The notes beneath the pieces were generated by a model. It was not told the origin of the DNA, did not search any database, and saw nothing but the letters and a program-made list of their open reading frames with translations. A stretch of DNA of 64,000 nt, from contig CM038920.1 in NCBI GenBank assembly GCA_021904315.1, positions 9,610,001 through 9,674,000 on the forward strand. The letters run 5' to 3'. Every line of letters begins with the position of its first letter. The first letter of the stretch is position 1. Shown one piece after another: positions 12,180-22,875 of the stretch. A program made the translations under genes and the position numbers. This stretch comes from Sphagnum magellanicum (lineage: Eukaryota > Streptophyta > Sphagnopsida > Sphagnales > Sphagnaceae).

Positions 12180-14100
12180 ATAGAGGAGGGCTAAACATTA
12201 GCAGTTAATTGATTGGAAGAAGAAGAACAACAATTTCTCGAGAGCTCCAATTGCAACTCCATTTTTCCTGTTTTTGTTTAGCTTTTTTGGATTTTAATTT
12301 AATTTAATTTGGAAATGGCTACGATTTCTTTTCATTTTTTTTCTTTCAATATCCGCGCTCAAAGATATAGTTTAGCACCAATGTTTTTGAAAATTTATTT
12401 TAGTTTTCTCTCCCTTAATGATAATGTGCAAACCCGAAAGAAAGATATGGCGACAACGTTGGAGAGGTCTCAAATGATGAAGTTCAAGCTGTGTGGCTCG
12501 TCACATGATCACAGAATTTTCAATTCCTACATTAAAAAAACAGTTCGGCAACATCATTTTTTTGTTTTGGTTTTTTGGATGATGAAGAAGCGGCAATGGT
12601 TGCTGTAGAGAAAACATACGAGTAAAGAAATTGCTATGACAAATTGGAGACGTCCTTTGACAAAGTTGCAACAACCCTAATGGAGAGGAAGGGCTCAATT
12701 TCCAGTGGTACATCTTCTTGGTTTCATTATACATGTGTTTGGATGTGCAGAACAGGGCTATGATTTTATGCATTGTGCATGGTGAGCATAACAAATGGTT
12801 TTCCTCGCTGTATGTAACTAGATTCTGCCTCTGCATCATTCGACTTGCTGACTGACTTTCCCATTGGTAATTTGCCAATCACATTGTCTGGCTAAGAAGC
12901 AACCGTGGATTCAGAAAGCCACCAAAAAAGGTTTGCCATTTTCTTTTGTTGCATTTTGTCAATTGCTCCTTTCATTGAAGTTATCTTGAAACAATATCAA
13001 TTTTGTGAAAGACATATGACATCCAGAAAGAACACTGCAATGTCGTATGTTTTATCGGATGCAAAGTTCTGGGGGACAAAGATCTGGGGGACAAATACAT
13101 TGTATCAATTTAAAATTGTTGTTTTTGTGGCTTTGTTTTTCGTTTTGGATGCTGCAAAAAAAGTTGTTGACTGAGGAGGAAAAGAGAATCAAAACATAAT
13201 TGATTGCATTTTAGGTATGTATGCTCCTTCATGTACCATTGATTAACCTCTTAAGAATTAACTTCCTAGACCTTAACTGATGGAGAATACTCTCATCTGT
13301 GTTGCATGGTTGTCAAAAGCACGTCACAATATCACACAACAATATTAATGCTTTGTATAAGCTGCTCACATTGTATGTGTGTGAACCTTTGTGTTGATTC
13401 TTAGGGTTTTATGTTTCTGGGTAATAGGCTGAAGAGATGTGGAAAAAGAAGATTCGAGACCACAAAACCAAGATACAACAAGCCATGGTTTGTGCAGATC
13501 CAATCCTTCCACATATTTTAAACATGTCCTGCTTGATCGGGAAGTTGAAAAGCTTGTTATCATGGACTGAGAACAACCTAGATCCAAGCCCTAAACAGAA
13601 TAGCAAAGAACCCTAAAGTGAGCATCCATATGAGTCTTCTCTTCTTTCTTCTTCTGATGTCTTGGATGTAGTGGATTATGTGATTGGTATGGTGTGGGAG
13701 TTTTCTGAAGATGGCAGGGAGTACAGTATCCTTGGATGTAGCCTAAACTGAAATCTCTTTTGTGATGAGAGTCCACCGGGAATGTAGGGAGGGGGCCTCA
13801 ATTCCTCAAATTCTTGTTGACTATGACCGATGATTCTATTAGAAATTCCAAATTACGAAGAGAGTGTTTTAGCTAATGAAAATGTCTGTGCTGTCGCAGA
13901 TGAAGAGGATGATCTATTCTTTAAAGGAAGGAAATATGAGAGTGTTTTTGCTTTATTGACAATACAGAGATGCTTAGTTTTTGGACTTGTTAGGGTTTTG
14001 TTGGTTGGCATTGTATTTCAGGAGATTTATGAGCTTGAATGTATTTGTGCGTGTGTGCGGGTTGTTTTGTTTTGGTCTATGTTGGAAAAACTATGATGTG
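12180..14100 (+). pseudogene. Unrecognised coding-like fragments
   Basis: Several plus-strand pieces look like exon remnants although none is long. They are MATTLERSQMMKFKLCGSS (from 12448), a stretch with YDKLETSFDKVATTLMERKG (about 12.58-12.72 kb, with a stop inside), EEMWKKKIRDHKTKIQQ through LIGKLKSLLSWTENN (about 13.43-13.62 kb), DVLDVVDYVIGMVWEFSED (about 13.65-13.74 kb) and ENVCAVADEEDDLFFKGRKY (about 13.88-13.94 kb). They are in different frames. I do not recognise a family. They may belong to one eroded gene upstream of the acyl carrier protein relic, or to more than one. Evidence is amino-acid composition and local GC only. Confidence 0.3.
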
Positions 14101-14168
14101 TGAGATGTACGCATGATGTCAAAAGATGTTTTGCTTAACTCCTCCGCCCCTTGTGGTGTTGTTTGCAG

Positions 14169-14784
14169 TCTGTGGCAGGGTTTAATGGATTGAGAACATT
14201 TCCAATGCTCAAGCAAAGGCTAACTGTACTTAGGCTTGTTGCCTCCTCTAAATGAACTCTATGCATCTCTACGGCTGTGAGTAAAAATCTTCCTTCTCGC
14301 TCTCATTGTTGACTTGTGGATTTCTTGAGGGATTTAAGATTGGGTTCCTTGATATCTGTTTTGGAATTCTTTCCCACTCACTTGTATTTTGTATTTTTGG
14401 ACAGCAATGGAAGAATTACTCTGGGTTAATATTTATTTGGTTTTTTGTTATGAAAAACCTTTGATAGTTTATGCCAATGTTGTGAATGGATACAACACAA
14501 CTCATTTTATCTTCTGAATAGAGAAAGCCTAGAAATGTGAGCAACCACATTGTGGTCACCTTGAGGTTCCAGATTTTTTTTCAAGGAAATTGTATGGGAT
14601 GTTTTCCTACTCAAAATAAGCAACCCTAGTTGTCTGTTCTTTATGTGTTGTGCTTATATACTGCAAGTTGACACAGAGACTTTTCAAGTTGTCTCAGCAC
14701 TGATTGCTAAGCAGTTAGCCATTGATGTAAATGATGTGTGGGTAGAATCAAAATTTACTGACCTTGGAGTTGACTCACTTGACA
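14169..14784 (+). pseudogene. Plastid-type acyl carrier protein gene, broken and incomplete
   Basis: Two exons are visible. The first (14169-14280) follows the acceptor TTTGCAG and reads SVAGFNGLRTFPMLKQRL, which resembles the chloroplast transit peptide of plant acyl carrier proteins. The second (14668-14784) reads VVSALIAKQLAIDVNDV then SKFTDLGVDSLD, the core of acyl carrier protein with the DSL serine that receives the phosphopantetheine arm. The intron (14281-14667) has GT/AG ends and joins in phase (GTG A + TT). In the family this protein carries growing acyl chains in plastid fatty-acid synthesis. Exon one contains an in-frame TGA at 14253-14255. The starting exon and the helix after DSLD (normally TVEIVMGLEEEF) are missing, though a short TVEVG appears after 14800. 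It is a dead or truncated copy, not a processed one, because the intron remains. Confidence 0.72.
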
Positions 14785-15519
14785 GTAAGTGTACTATGAA
14801 AAAAACCAAGGGATTCCAGGACTTGATTGCAAACATTTTTACAGTAGAAGTTGGTAGTAAGATGATTTCACGATTTTGCCTCGCACCCAGTGATGTCAGA
14901 TTGTCTGGATGACCTTCTTAATTTATCTTTGGTGTACAAGTGGAATGATCATTGGGTGTTGAAATGATACATGGAACTGGTTGGTTCCTCCTTCATGCTA
15001 GTCTGCATACTTGAAAAAACTTTAGTCTTTCTTTGGATGGACCTTGGCCTTGGTTAACTAGGCTGTGTAGTTGCTTCCTGTTTGGGAGAAACTGTCGACC
15101 TGATTTGATCAAGCCCTTATATTTGTAATTGCTTTAAGTGGCTAGATGCAATTGTACCCAATACATGCCTCTCATACTTGGATCTGATTAGAAATTGGAA
15201 AAACACTGCCAGCTACAAGCTTGTAACCCAGTATTGCCACCAATAATAGCAACATTGAACAACAAAACAATCATGGTTTTGTAAAAAGTTGAGAATCTAC
15301 TGCAGAGTGTTTTAGGCTGTCTGATGGTTCCTACCATCTATAAACTTAAAGATGTTGTGTGAAAGCTGGTTATGATTTGTGTGTTGTGATATTAAGTGAG
15401 CAGGTGTTTTACACTTTGGAACATCTTTACATTCTATGTGACATTGGGTCTCTATTGTCCAGTTTTAGGACAGACCACTTGTTGTCCTTTGTTCAGCTTT
15501 GCATCCTACCTGTATTGAC
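14785..15519. other. No gene seen between the ACP and WAT1 relics
   Basis: After the donor GTAAGT at 14785 no further acyl-carrier exon can be supported. The rest has no open frame of note and no repeat structure I could define. Confidence 0.4.
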
Positions 15520-15790
15520 TTGAAGAAGCAATACCCAACGTTCACGTTTGTTTTGGTCTCGGAATTAGGTTGGATGAGGAAGTTTGAAAAATCAATACCT
15601 AACATCACATTTGTGTTGATCTTGAAATCAGGTTGGATTAAGGAAGTTTGATCAAGTAAATACCCAACATCACAATTGTATTCATCTTGAATCAGGTTGG
15701 ATTGAAAAAGCTTGAAGAAACTTGAAGAAGCAAATACCCATCATTGCAAATGTGTTGATCTTGGAATTAGGTTGGATTAAGGGAGCTTGA
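15520..15790. repeat. Degenerate tandem repeat, about 64-75-bp unit, four copies
   Basis: The word GGTTGGAT recurs at 15568, 15631, 15695 and 15770. Each copy also holds AATACCCAACATCACA-like and TTGATCTTG-like words. It lies about 0.5 kb upstream of the WAT1-type relic. A minus-strand open frame across 15767-16267 overlaps its right end and looks like a chance frame. Confidence 0.7.
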
Positions 15791-16267
15791 GAAGCTGCAG
15801 GAGAATCTGGGTTTGCCCACAGGATCTGTTTCATGAAAGGAAGTGGTAGAACCCATTTGTAGAATCTCTTCACAGAGAATCTGGGTCTCACCATTGGCAG
15901 AATCTGTTCTGAGAAAAACCCAACATTTGATGTGAATGTTTGGATGCTTAAACAGGAGTGGATTAGGGGAAATGCAAAAAACCCTTGGAAACCCTAACCC
16001 TTGATCAACAGAGAAGAAGAACAATCTCATTGGAAAGCGTAAAGCTTGAAGCTGAAGATTGGTGCAACGAAGACCCTCAATGACACTGCTGCTTTCCCAA
16101 GCAGCTGATGACAATAGTAGAAGGAGCAATGGAAGATAGTAGTGAATTGAGGGTTTCTTCTTCGGTTTACTCATCCTTTGTTTGTCACCCTGTGCATAAG
16201 AGTTGTGAAGCATCATAGTAGCTGGCTGGCTTGGCAGTGGGGTAGGAAAAGAATGTATAGGTTTCAA

Positions 16268-18891
16268 ATGGCATCATCAGATGCATGGAAGGTGCATGCT
16301 GCTTTGCTTCTGGTGCAGCTCAATTATGGGGGATATAATGTGATTGCAAAGCTGGCATTGAGTGGAGGCATCAATCAGTTGGTGTTTTGTGTGTTGTGTG
16401 ATGTTGTGGCTTTGGTCATCCTTGGGCCACTTGCATATGTGAAGGATAAGTGAGGCATATTATTCTGCCCCCCCATTTTTTTCCAAGCACAATTTTTTTC
16501 TCATTATGAATTGTAGGGATGTGGGGGGAGATTGTTTTGCTACTTCTACACATTGGAAAGTCTCTTCCCTTCTTCTGGCAACTAGCTGCACTTTTTCTCC
16601 TTCCTTTCCACAATGAAAACTCTTATCAGCCATCTATCTTGTTGCCTGCAAGTGGACCAGACATGCCATCATGCTTGTATCCTATGCTGAAAGAGAGTTT
16701 CCCATGATATTCTTCTAAACCTAGTGGTGAAATACACTTGGAAGTTTTTCATGCAGTTAGCGGGGTTTGAAGTTGAGTTAGAACACAAGGAAAAAAATTT
16801 CTTTTACATTTCACTAAATGTGCATCGACCCACCCAAAGTTTGTTACTATAGCTTACTTTGAATTTGCCACTGTCATTTTGAGACTCTTTGGTTCCTTGA
16901 AAAATAGAATTATCACGTATTGTAATCTGTTTATTTTTCTGTGCATGCTCCTTATTAGCTCTTGCTTGCACTGTCTCTTATCATATATGTGTATGTGAGC
17001 ATGTTATCTGATGTTTCTCTTGTGGCATGTGGATTGTAGGCAAACCTGTTTGATTTTTTCAGGAGCCTTCTTATTTTCTTTTTTCTTTCTTGGCTTGACA
17101 GGGTACGTCTCGTTATGTTTACAATGTACACACCACTATAACACGATCTATCTATTGCGGCTTCTTTAGCATTGACTTTCAGCCTGGGAAATCAGCAGTT
17201 CTTGTTTTTCCTGGAGATGGGCTTGATTATGGTAGCCTTATATACCTTCATATCAGATATTACACTGACAAGAACAATTAGTACACTTGATCTTAGCCAA
17301 AAGGCCGAGAAAGGTATCTTCATGGTAGACTGCAAATGCATGAAATGTGTTCATTAGAACAGATGGAGCTGATATAGTGAAATGCTGGGAATTATGATAA
17401 TTCGGGATATATGGTAACCAACTCCTCTTCACTCTGGGTCTCAATCTTACATCTCCAGCTTATGCAACAGCATTGCAGCCTGCCATCCTTGTCTTCACAT
17501 TCCTCTTGGCCTTAACAGTTGGGTTAGTTCCTTTTCTTGGATAGCACCAGTTTTCCTTGTGTAGATGAAAGGTTTGTTGTTTTTAGTATCAGCAGTGATT
17601 GTGGCATGTGGTTGTTGCTACCAGTTCCAAGTTAATGCAATGTTTTCCTGATGTGATGTATATGTGAAAGGAGAGTAGATAAGTAACTGTAGTGAAAATT
17701 GCTTGTGTGGGCTTCTTCTGTTTGGCAGCTCAGAAACTGTAAATTGGCAGAGAATAGATGGCAAAACAAAAGTTGGGGGGGTATTAATTTGTGTTGCAGG
17801 TGCAATGACTATGGCTTTGTACAAGGGCCCAGTCTTTATTGGGGATAGCTTCTTTGACCTCAACCTATAAGGAATGGCTATTGCAAGCAAACTTGCATAA
17901 GAGCCAGTTCGTTGGCTGGCCACCTTGCTCGTTGATGCTGGTGTGGACATGTGGCACATTTGTGTAGTCTGCCTCATGGGCAATTACTTCTGTCTGGCGA
18001 CCTACATTGTTTACCAGGTACCTGTCTTTAAACCCCTTCATATTTGTTTCACATATTTTCAGAAGATACTCTCATGCTGCGGGACTCCCCTCCCCATAAA
18101 TCTTCTGTTACTCCTTTTCCATTCACTGATGATATATGCGGGCAAAGCTTAAATTTCTTCTTCACCGCAGATCCACATTTCCCAACACCCCTGTAATCCC
18201 TTCTCTCCTAGTTCACCTCTACTCCCCACCCTAGGGATTTGTTAGCTGCACCATTGTTGTCATTCTGAATTCCTTAGATTACAGCGTTTTAAATAGCTTA
18301 ATAGGACAGGTCCTGGAAGTGAGATAGGGCATTCCCAACCCTTCATGTACACATAATACATGATGTTGTCTGCAAGTACATGTAATGATCATGTCTGTGC
18401 CCAAAAATTGTAGGCACCTTTGCTATCCAGCTATCCCGCACTCTCAATGACAGCATGCTCCTATCTATTGGGGCAGGCTTAATGGCACTGACTGGTCGTT
18501 TTTTCGCCAACGGCCCTTCTGATTGGACACTGACACACACAAAACTTGCCTGTGTCCTTTTTTTGGTAAGAATCCTCTTCTACAGAGCTGCCCATATCGT
18601 CAGTTGTTGGTTCTTCCAATGCATAAATCAACTGATCTATTGCACCCATATACTCAATGCACCTACCTTTGGATTGTTTGCTATTGCCTCTTTTCACTTG
18701 TATTTGCTAAGCTGTGCTATGTTGGGAATGATCCATGCGCAGGGGATTGTGGCATCTGCCCTTAACTACTGGCTCTTGACCTAGTCAAACAAGAGATTGG
18801 GACCTTCTTTAGTTGCACTGTGCATGCCTCTCCAGCCCTTTGCTTCATCAATCTTTTCACGAATATTTAGAGTTCACTGTATTTTGGGAAG
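16268..18891 (+). pseudogene. WAT1-related (EamA-type) membrane transporter gene, broken
   Basis: Exon-by-exon similarity to plant WAT1/nodulin-21-type transporters is clear. Exon one (16268-16450) reads VQLNYGGYNVIAKLALSGG. A second exon (about 17404-17522) reads [20 protein letters not shown] then [16 protein letters not shown] third (17800-18017) reads AMTMALYKGPVFIG and GNYFCLATYIVYQ. A fourth (18414-18565) reads SMTACSYLLG and WTLTHTKLACVLF. A fifth (18743-18891) reads GIVASALNYWLLT and RLGPSLVALCMPLQPFASS. The family has ten membrane helices and moves auxin or other small organic molecules. Introns have GT/AG ends, so this was a normal gene. Damage: the first donor reads AAGTGAGG and seems to have lost a G; TAA at 17868 and 17898; a frame change near 18478; TAG at 18782. 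Codons before GIYGNQ are absent. A possible last-exon trace (QVWKAKQM) lies near 19155. Confidence 0.85.
17251..17317 (-). pseudogene. U2 snRNA 5' fragment inside the WAT1 relic
   Basis: Read on the minus strand from 17317 the sequence begins ATACCTTTCTCGGCCTTTTG, continues GCTAAGATCAAGTGTA and runs to ATATCTGATATG. That is the first 65-68 nucleotides of plant U2 snRNA with a few changes. Similarity stops abruptly after that; stem-loop II onward, the Sm site and the 3' end are missing. The branch-site recognition segment, normally GTAGTA, reads GTACTA. No plant snRNA upstream element (RTCCCACATCG) is seen beyond 17317. It is therefore a truncated pseudogene, most simply explained by LINE-type reverse transcription. 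Confidence 0.85.
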
Positions 18892-20776
18892 GTGAGTTTC
18901 ACTTCTGTTTTAACGTATGTAGGTAGATTATTCACACAAAAGAAGATCCAAAATCAGCTGTCTTTTTAAGACTGAAGTACTAGTCTGACTACCAGATGTT
19001 TGCAGGTGCGACAAAGTCAGGGTTTTTCTCAGTTTTGGTAAGTTTCCATGTCCCACTACGCATTTGTGTTCACTAGCAATTTCTAGTTTCCCGATTTGCA
19101 GACTAGGTGGAAATACCTACTAGTGATTACCATATTTCTAATTCCATGGCCAGGTTTGGAAAGCAAAGCAAATGCACATCCAAAGGGTCTTGTCTTTTCG
19201 TTTGGGTAAATGTAAGTGCAGAATCTCTGTTTTTGACAAATTGGAAATTCCAACTGCACTTCCTTCTCCCCTGAATATGGTAGGATAACTTTTCCTATGC
19301 TCTAGTCTGTTGTGCTGTTAGTGTATGTAGCATATGAGCCTACAACATAGGGAGGCTTACATAGAGTGTAGTGGTTGGGGCTTCATGCACCTTGAATGTA
19401 TCCTTTAGGCACACGACTTGTGATTAGTTGGATGTAGAATATTTTCTAACCCATATGTGTCAGAAAACATATCTCAACCAAAACAATCATGACAAACTTA
19501 CATGTGGTCATAATCTTGTGAATTCACTCACAAAGCACCAAACCATCACCATTATTATGAATTTAAATGTCTGGTTGCGATTATCCATATTGATGTAATC
19601 AACTCTGAGCAACAGGAATAGATAAGTGTATAAGCATCTGCTTAAAAATTAAAGCAAAATACTATACAGAAATCAAGGTCTTGAGTTTCTATCACATTTC
19701 CAACATGAAGACTCATGATGTTGGCTAGCACTTAGGAGGCAAGTTGATTGAAATAGTAGTAGTATTCTCATTCAATCCACATCAAGCTTGTGACAGGAAA
19801 CTTCATTCATTTTAACCTGAATACAAGCAAACATCATTGTGATAGGAACTGGGTGACATGGTTTTAAACTCTAAACTGAAGACATTATTTTGGAAAAAAC
19901 CAAAATTGAAGGTTCAATAATTTCCACAACTTGTTTCAAAACCATATGGACATCCCCCAAACTTTAAAAAAATCAGCTAAACAAGAACTAGAGGTTCCTT
20001 TTGAAAAAGAAGTAGAACTGAAGGTGTTGAATAAAATATTGTTTAAAACAAGAATTGGACAACATTGGTCTCAAGCCACATTTCAATTAGTTATAACCAA
20101 GCAAGGAAAGACATGGGTTTCAAGTTTCAACAGACAAAACAAGAAAAAAATAATTTCAAGGCTTATTTGTAGGACCACAAATCAAGCACCAAAAAAATAT
20201 GATGTACTTGTCACAAAAGCCTAGTTGCAACAGAGGAAACCAAAATGCTCCAAAGTGCAACCCTCCTACTCTAATATTAGGAACAATAAAGACATTGGGC
20301 TACATTGCTGAATCCCACGACGATCAAAATGACAGAAGGAGCAAGGCATTATTATTATCTCCAATGCGGAACCAGAAGTGGGAGCCGGGATGGACTCTCC
20401 CTTCAATAGCATTTGTACTACACGAACGGGTTTAGGACCGAAACTATGTATAATTATTACATAGTTATGAAGTCTATGTTTTTGGGTTGTAAAACTATCA
20501 TCCCACCTTACTTTTGATTATGCAAACCTCACCATTATCCTTCCATGAACTACACACAAACTATTCCCAAAACTATTCAAAAACCAAAAGCTTTTTCCAA
20601 AATCACAACTTTAATTCTTACAAACTTGGTATTCATATCATAACTTTGTACAAAAAATGAAGGTGTCTCTCAAGGTCACAAACACCTCCTTATATACTAA
20701 TCAAAAGGAATCTACTCAAGAAACTTCCTAAAACCTATCCATCACAAGGTTCCCCAAATAATCAAAAGAAAACAAA
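18892..20776. other. No gene seen downstream of the WAT1 relic
   Basis: Apart from a possible last-exon trace of the WAT1 relic near 19.15 kb nothing coding is supportable. An open frame of 97 codons at 19931-20224 is lysine-rich and resembles no family I know; its composition looks like translated repeat. Confidence 0.4.
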
Positions 20777-21611
20777 ATCACATGGTTCCCCATGTGATTC
20801 CACAATTAATCACAAGGAACAACATCACATGGTTTCCCCATGTGATTCCACAATTAATCACAAGAAAACAACATCACATGGTTCCCCATGTGATTCCACA
20901 ATTAATCACAAGAAAACAACATCACATGGTTTCCCCATGTGATTCCACAATTAATTACAAGAAACAACATCACATGGTTCACCATGTGATTCCATAATTA
21001 ATCACAAGAAAACAACATCACATGGTTTCCCCATGTGATTCCACCATTAATCACAAGAAACAACATCACATGGTTCACCATGTGATTCCACAATTAATCA
21101 CAAGAAAACAACATCACATGGTTTCCCCATGTGATTCCACAATTAATCACAAGAAAACAACATCACATGGTTTCCCCATGTGATTCCACAATTAATCACA
21201 AGAAAACAACATCACATGGTTTCCCCATGTGATTCCACAATTAATCACAAGAAAACAACATCACATGGTTTCCCCATGTGATTCCACAATTAATCACAAG
21301 AAAACAACATCACATGGTTTCCCCATGTGATTCCACAATTAATCACAAGAAAACAACATCACATGGTTTCCCCATGTGATTCCACAATTAATCACAAGAA
21401 AACAACATCACATGGTTTCCCCATGTGATTCCACAATTAATCACAAGAAAACAACATCACATGGTTTCCCCATGTGATTCCACAATTAATCACAAGAAAA
21501 CAACATCACATGGTTTCCCCATGTGATTCCACAATTAATCACAAAAAAACAACATCACATGGTTTCCCCATGTGATTCCACCATTAATCACAAGCAAACA
21601 ACATCACATGG
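20777..21611. repeat. 49-bp minisatellite of hairpin units, about 17 copies
   Basis: The unit starts ATCACATGGTTTCCCCATGT and continues GATTCCACAATTAATCACAA then GAAAACAAC. Within each unit ATCACATGG and CCATGTGAT are perfect 9-bp complementary arms around a 5-base TTTCC loop, so each repeat can fold into a hairpin. Units between about 21.10 and 21.55 kb are almost identical. Units on the left differ by one- or two-base changes and short indels, and the last one is cut short before GCACAAGAC. The period is not a multiple of three and the chance frames through it are not genes. Confidence 0.95.
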
Positions 21612-22355
21612 TGCACAAGACATAAGTCAATGCATTATGGAATTTTACATCCAACTTACCCCATTAAACAATTACTCAAGTAATTGTGTAATCAAGTTAC
21701 CCATGAAATTACTTACACCCAACTTACCCCTAAGTAATTGTGTAATCAAATTACACACCAAGTTACACATTCACCTGAACCCAACGTGCATGAGTCGTGT
21801 CCCTTGTTGCAACGAATATTTCTTGGTTTCACCCTGCCCCAAAATCTGAGGGTAATCCAAAACAATTGAGAAGAAGCTTTTATACTCATTCACATTATCC
21901 TCCTCTAACACCACCAACATCGGATACTCCCGGTTTTGGTTATTCACAATAGTCAAAACTTCATTTGGAAAACACGAAGAGACTTTGGAGGAGCTCTTCT
22001 CTTGTAGTTGGATTGCCAACACCAGCCCTGCCATTGCGTGCATTGCGTGCCTGATCTTGTTTTCTCACTCCGGCTGTTGAGGCCTACCTGCAAAACCGTA
22101 ACCTTAGGGCTAGGTAAAAGAACCAAAACCTTAAAATTTTGGAAAACATTCATCAGTGCAAGGTCATCAAAATTTTATAGGCTCCACGATCATCCAGTTC
22201 TGGGGTTGAACTTGGATCTAAAATAAGGGCGGGTCTAAGGGTAAAGTTTAAGTCCGGGTATTTGAATAGAGGTCAGGATCAAGGTAAGCTATGTATAACC
22301 AGAACCGCCGGTTATTACTCATATTTCCACAGAACTGCCCAACACTGGTTCTAAC
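21612..22355. other. Flank of the minisatellite; end of another hAT-type MITE
   Basis: A short duplicated motif (AAGTAATTGTGTAATCAA near 21676 and 21732) follows the minisatellite. At 22332-22347 the sequence GAACTGCCCAACACTG is the complement of CAGTGTTGGGCAGTTC, a hAT-MITE-like terminus. It abuts the duplication GTTCTAAC of the next element. Its partner end was not found. Confidence 0.45.
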
Positions 22356-22867
22356 CAGTGTTGGCAGGTACTTCGGATTTAAGTGTTAAAATCAAATGTT
22401 AAGGGTAAGGTTATTGTGACCTGGACCCAAACTGCTCCCCTTTGATGGAATTGATATTTGAGACCAGACCATGGAACTAGCCTTTCTCTAGAACCACCTC
22501 TGTGAATGAGTGTTTTAAAAGAGAGGGTAAGGTTCTTTAAGTAAGAAACGTGATTTTTTTTTTTTGAATTGTTTATAAATAAACATTCCATTCCAATTTG
22601 TTGTCAAACTTGGTGCCTTTAGGATTCCAAGTTTAATTTGTTATAAAACTTCATACCTAAACAATTTTCAATCTCAGCTAGTGTGTAATGTGTCATGGAA
22701 CTGGACCCTGTTTTCAAATCAGGCCTGGAGGTTATTGAATTTGAAAAATGATGCCAAAACTGAAAGAATCAAAGCTCAGACCCACACCCAGAAAACCAAT
22801 GAATTTTTTTTAAGTGTCAAAACCTCGATTGGAGGTTCTCTGAAAAATGAAGAACCAGCAAAGATTG
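22356..22867. mobile_element. hAT-type MITE, 512 bp
   Basis: The left end is CAGTGTTGGCAGGTACTTC. The complement of the right end is CAATCTTTGCTGGTTCTTC, an imperfect inverted repeat. Perfect 8-bp copies of GTTCTAAC flank it (22348-22355 and 22868-22875), the target size of hAT elements. No transposase is encoded. Related CAGTGTTG termini occur at 42065, 42557 and 51961, so this is one of a local family. Confidence 0.8.
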
Positions 22868-22875
22868 GTTCTAAC

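Noticed and set aside
15767-16267. A 166-codon minus-strand frame
   Set aside because: It overlaps a tandem repeat and the upstream region of the WAT1 relic, has no domain, and looks like a chance frame.
20782-20997. Repetitive protein with HVIPQLIT units
   Set aside because: It is a translation of the 49-bp minisatellite; the period is not a multiple of three and the frame breaks.
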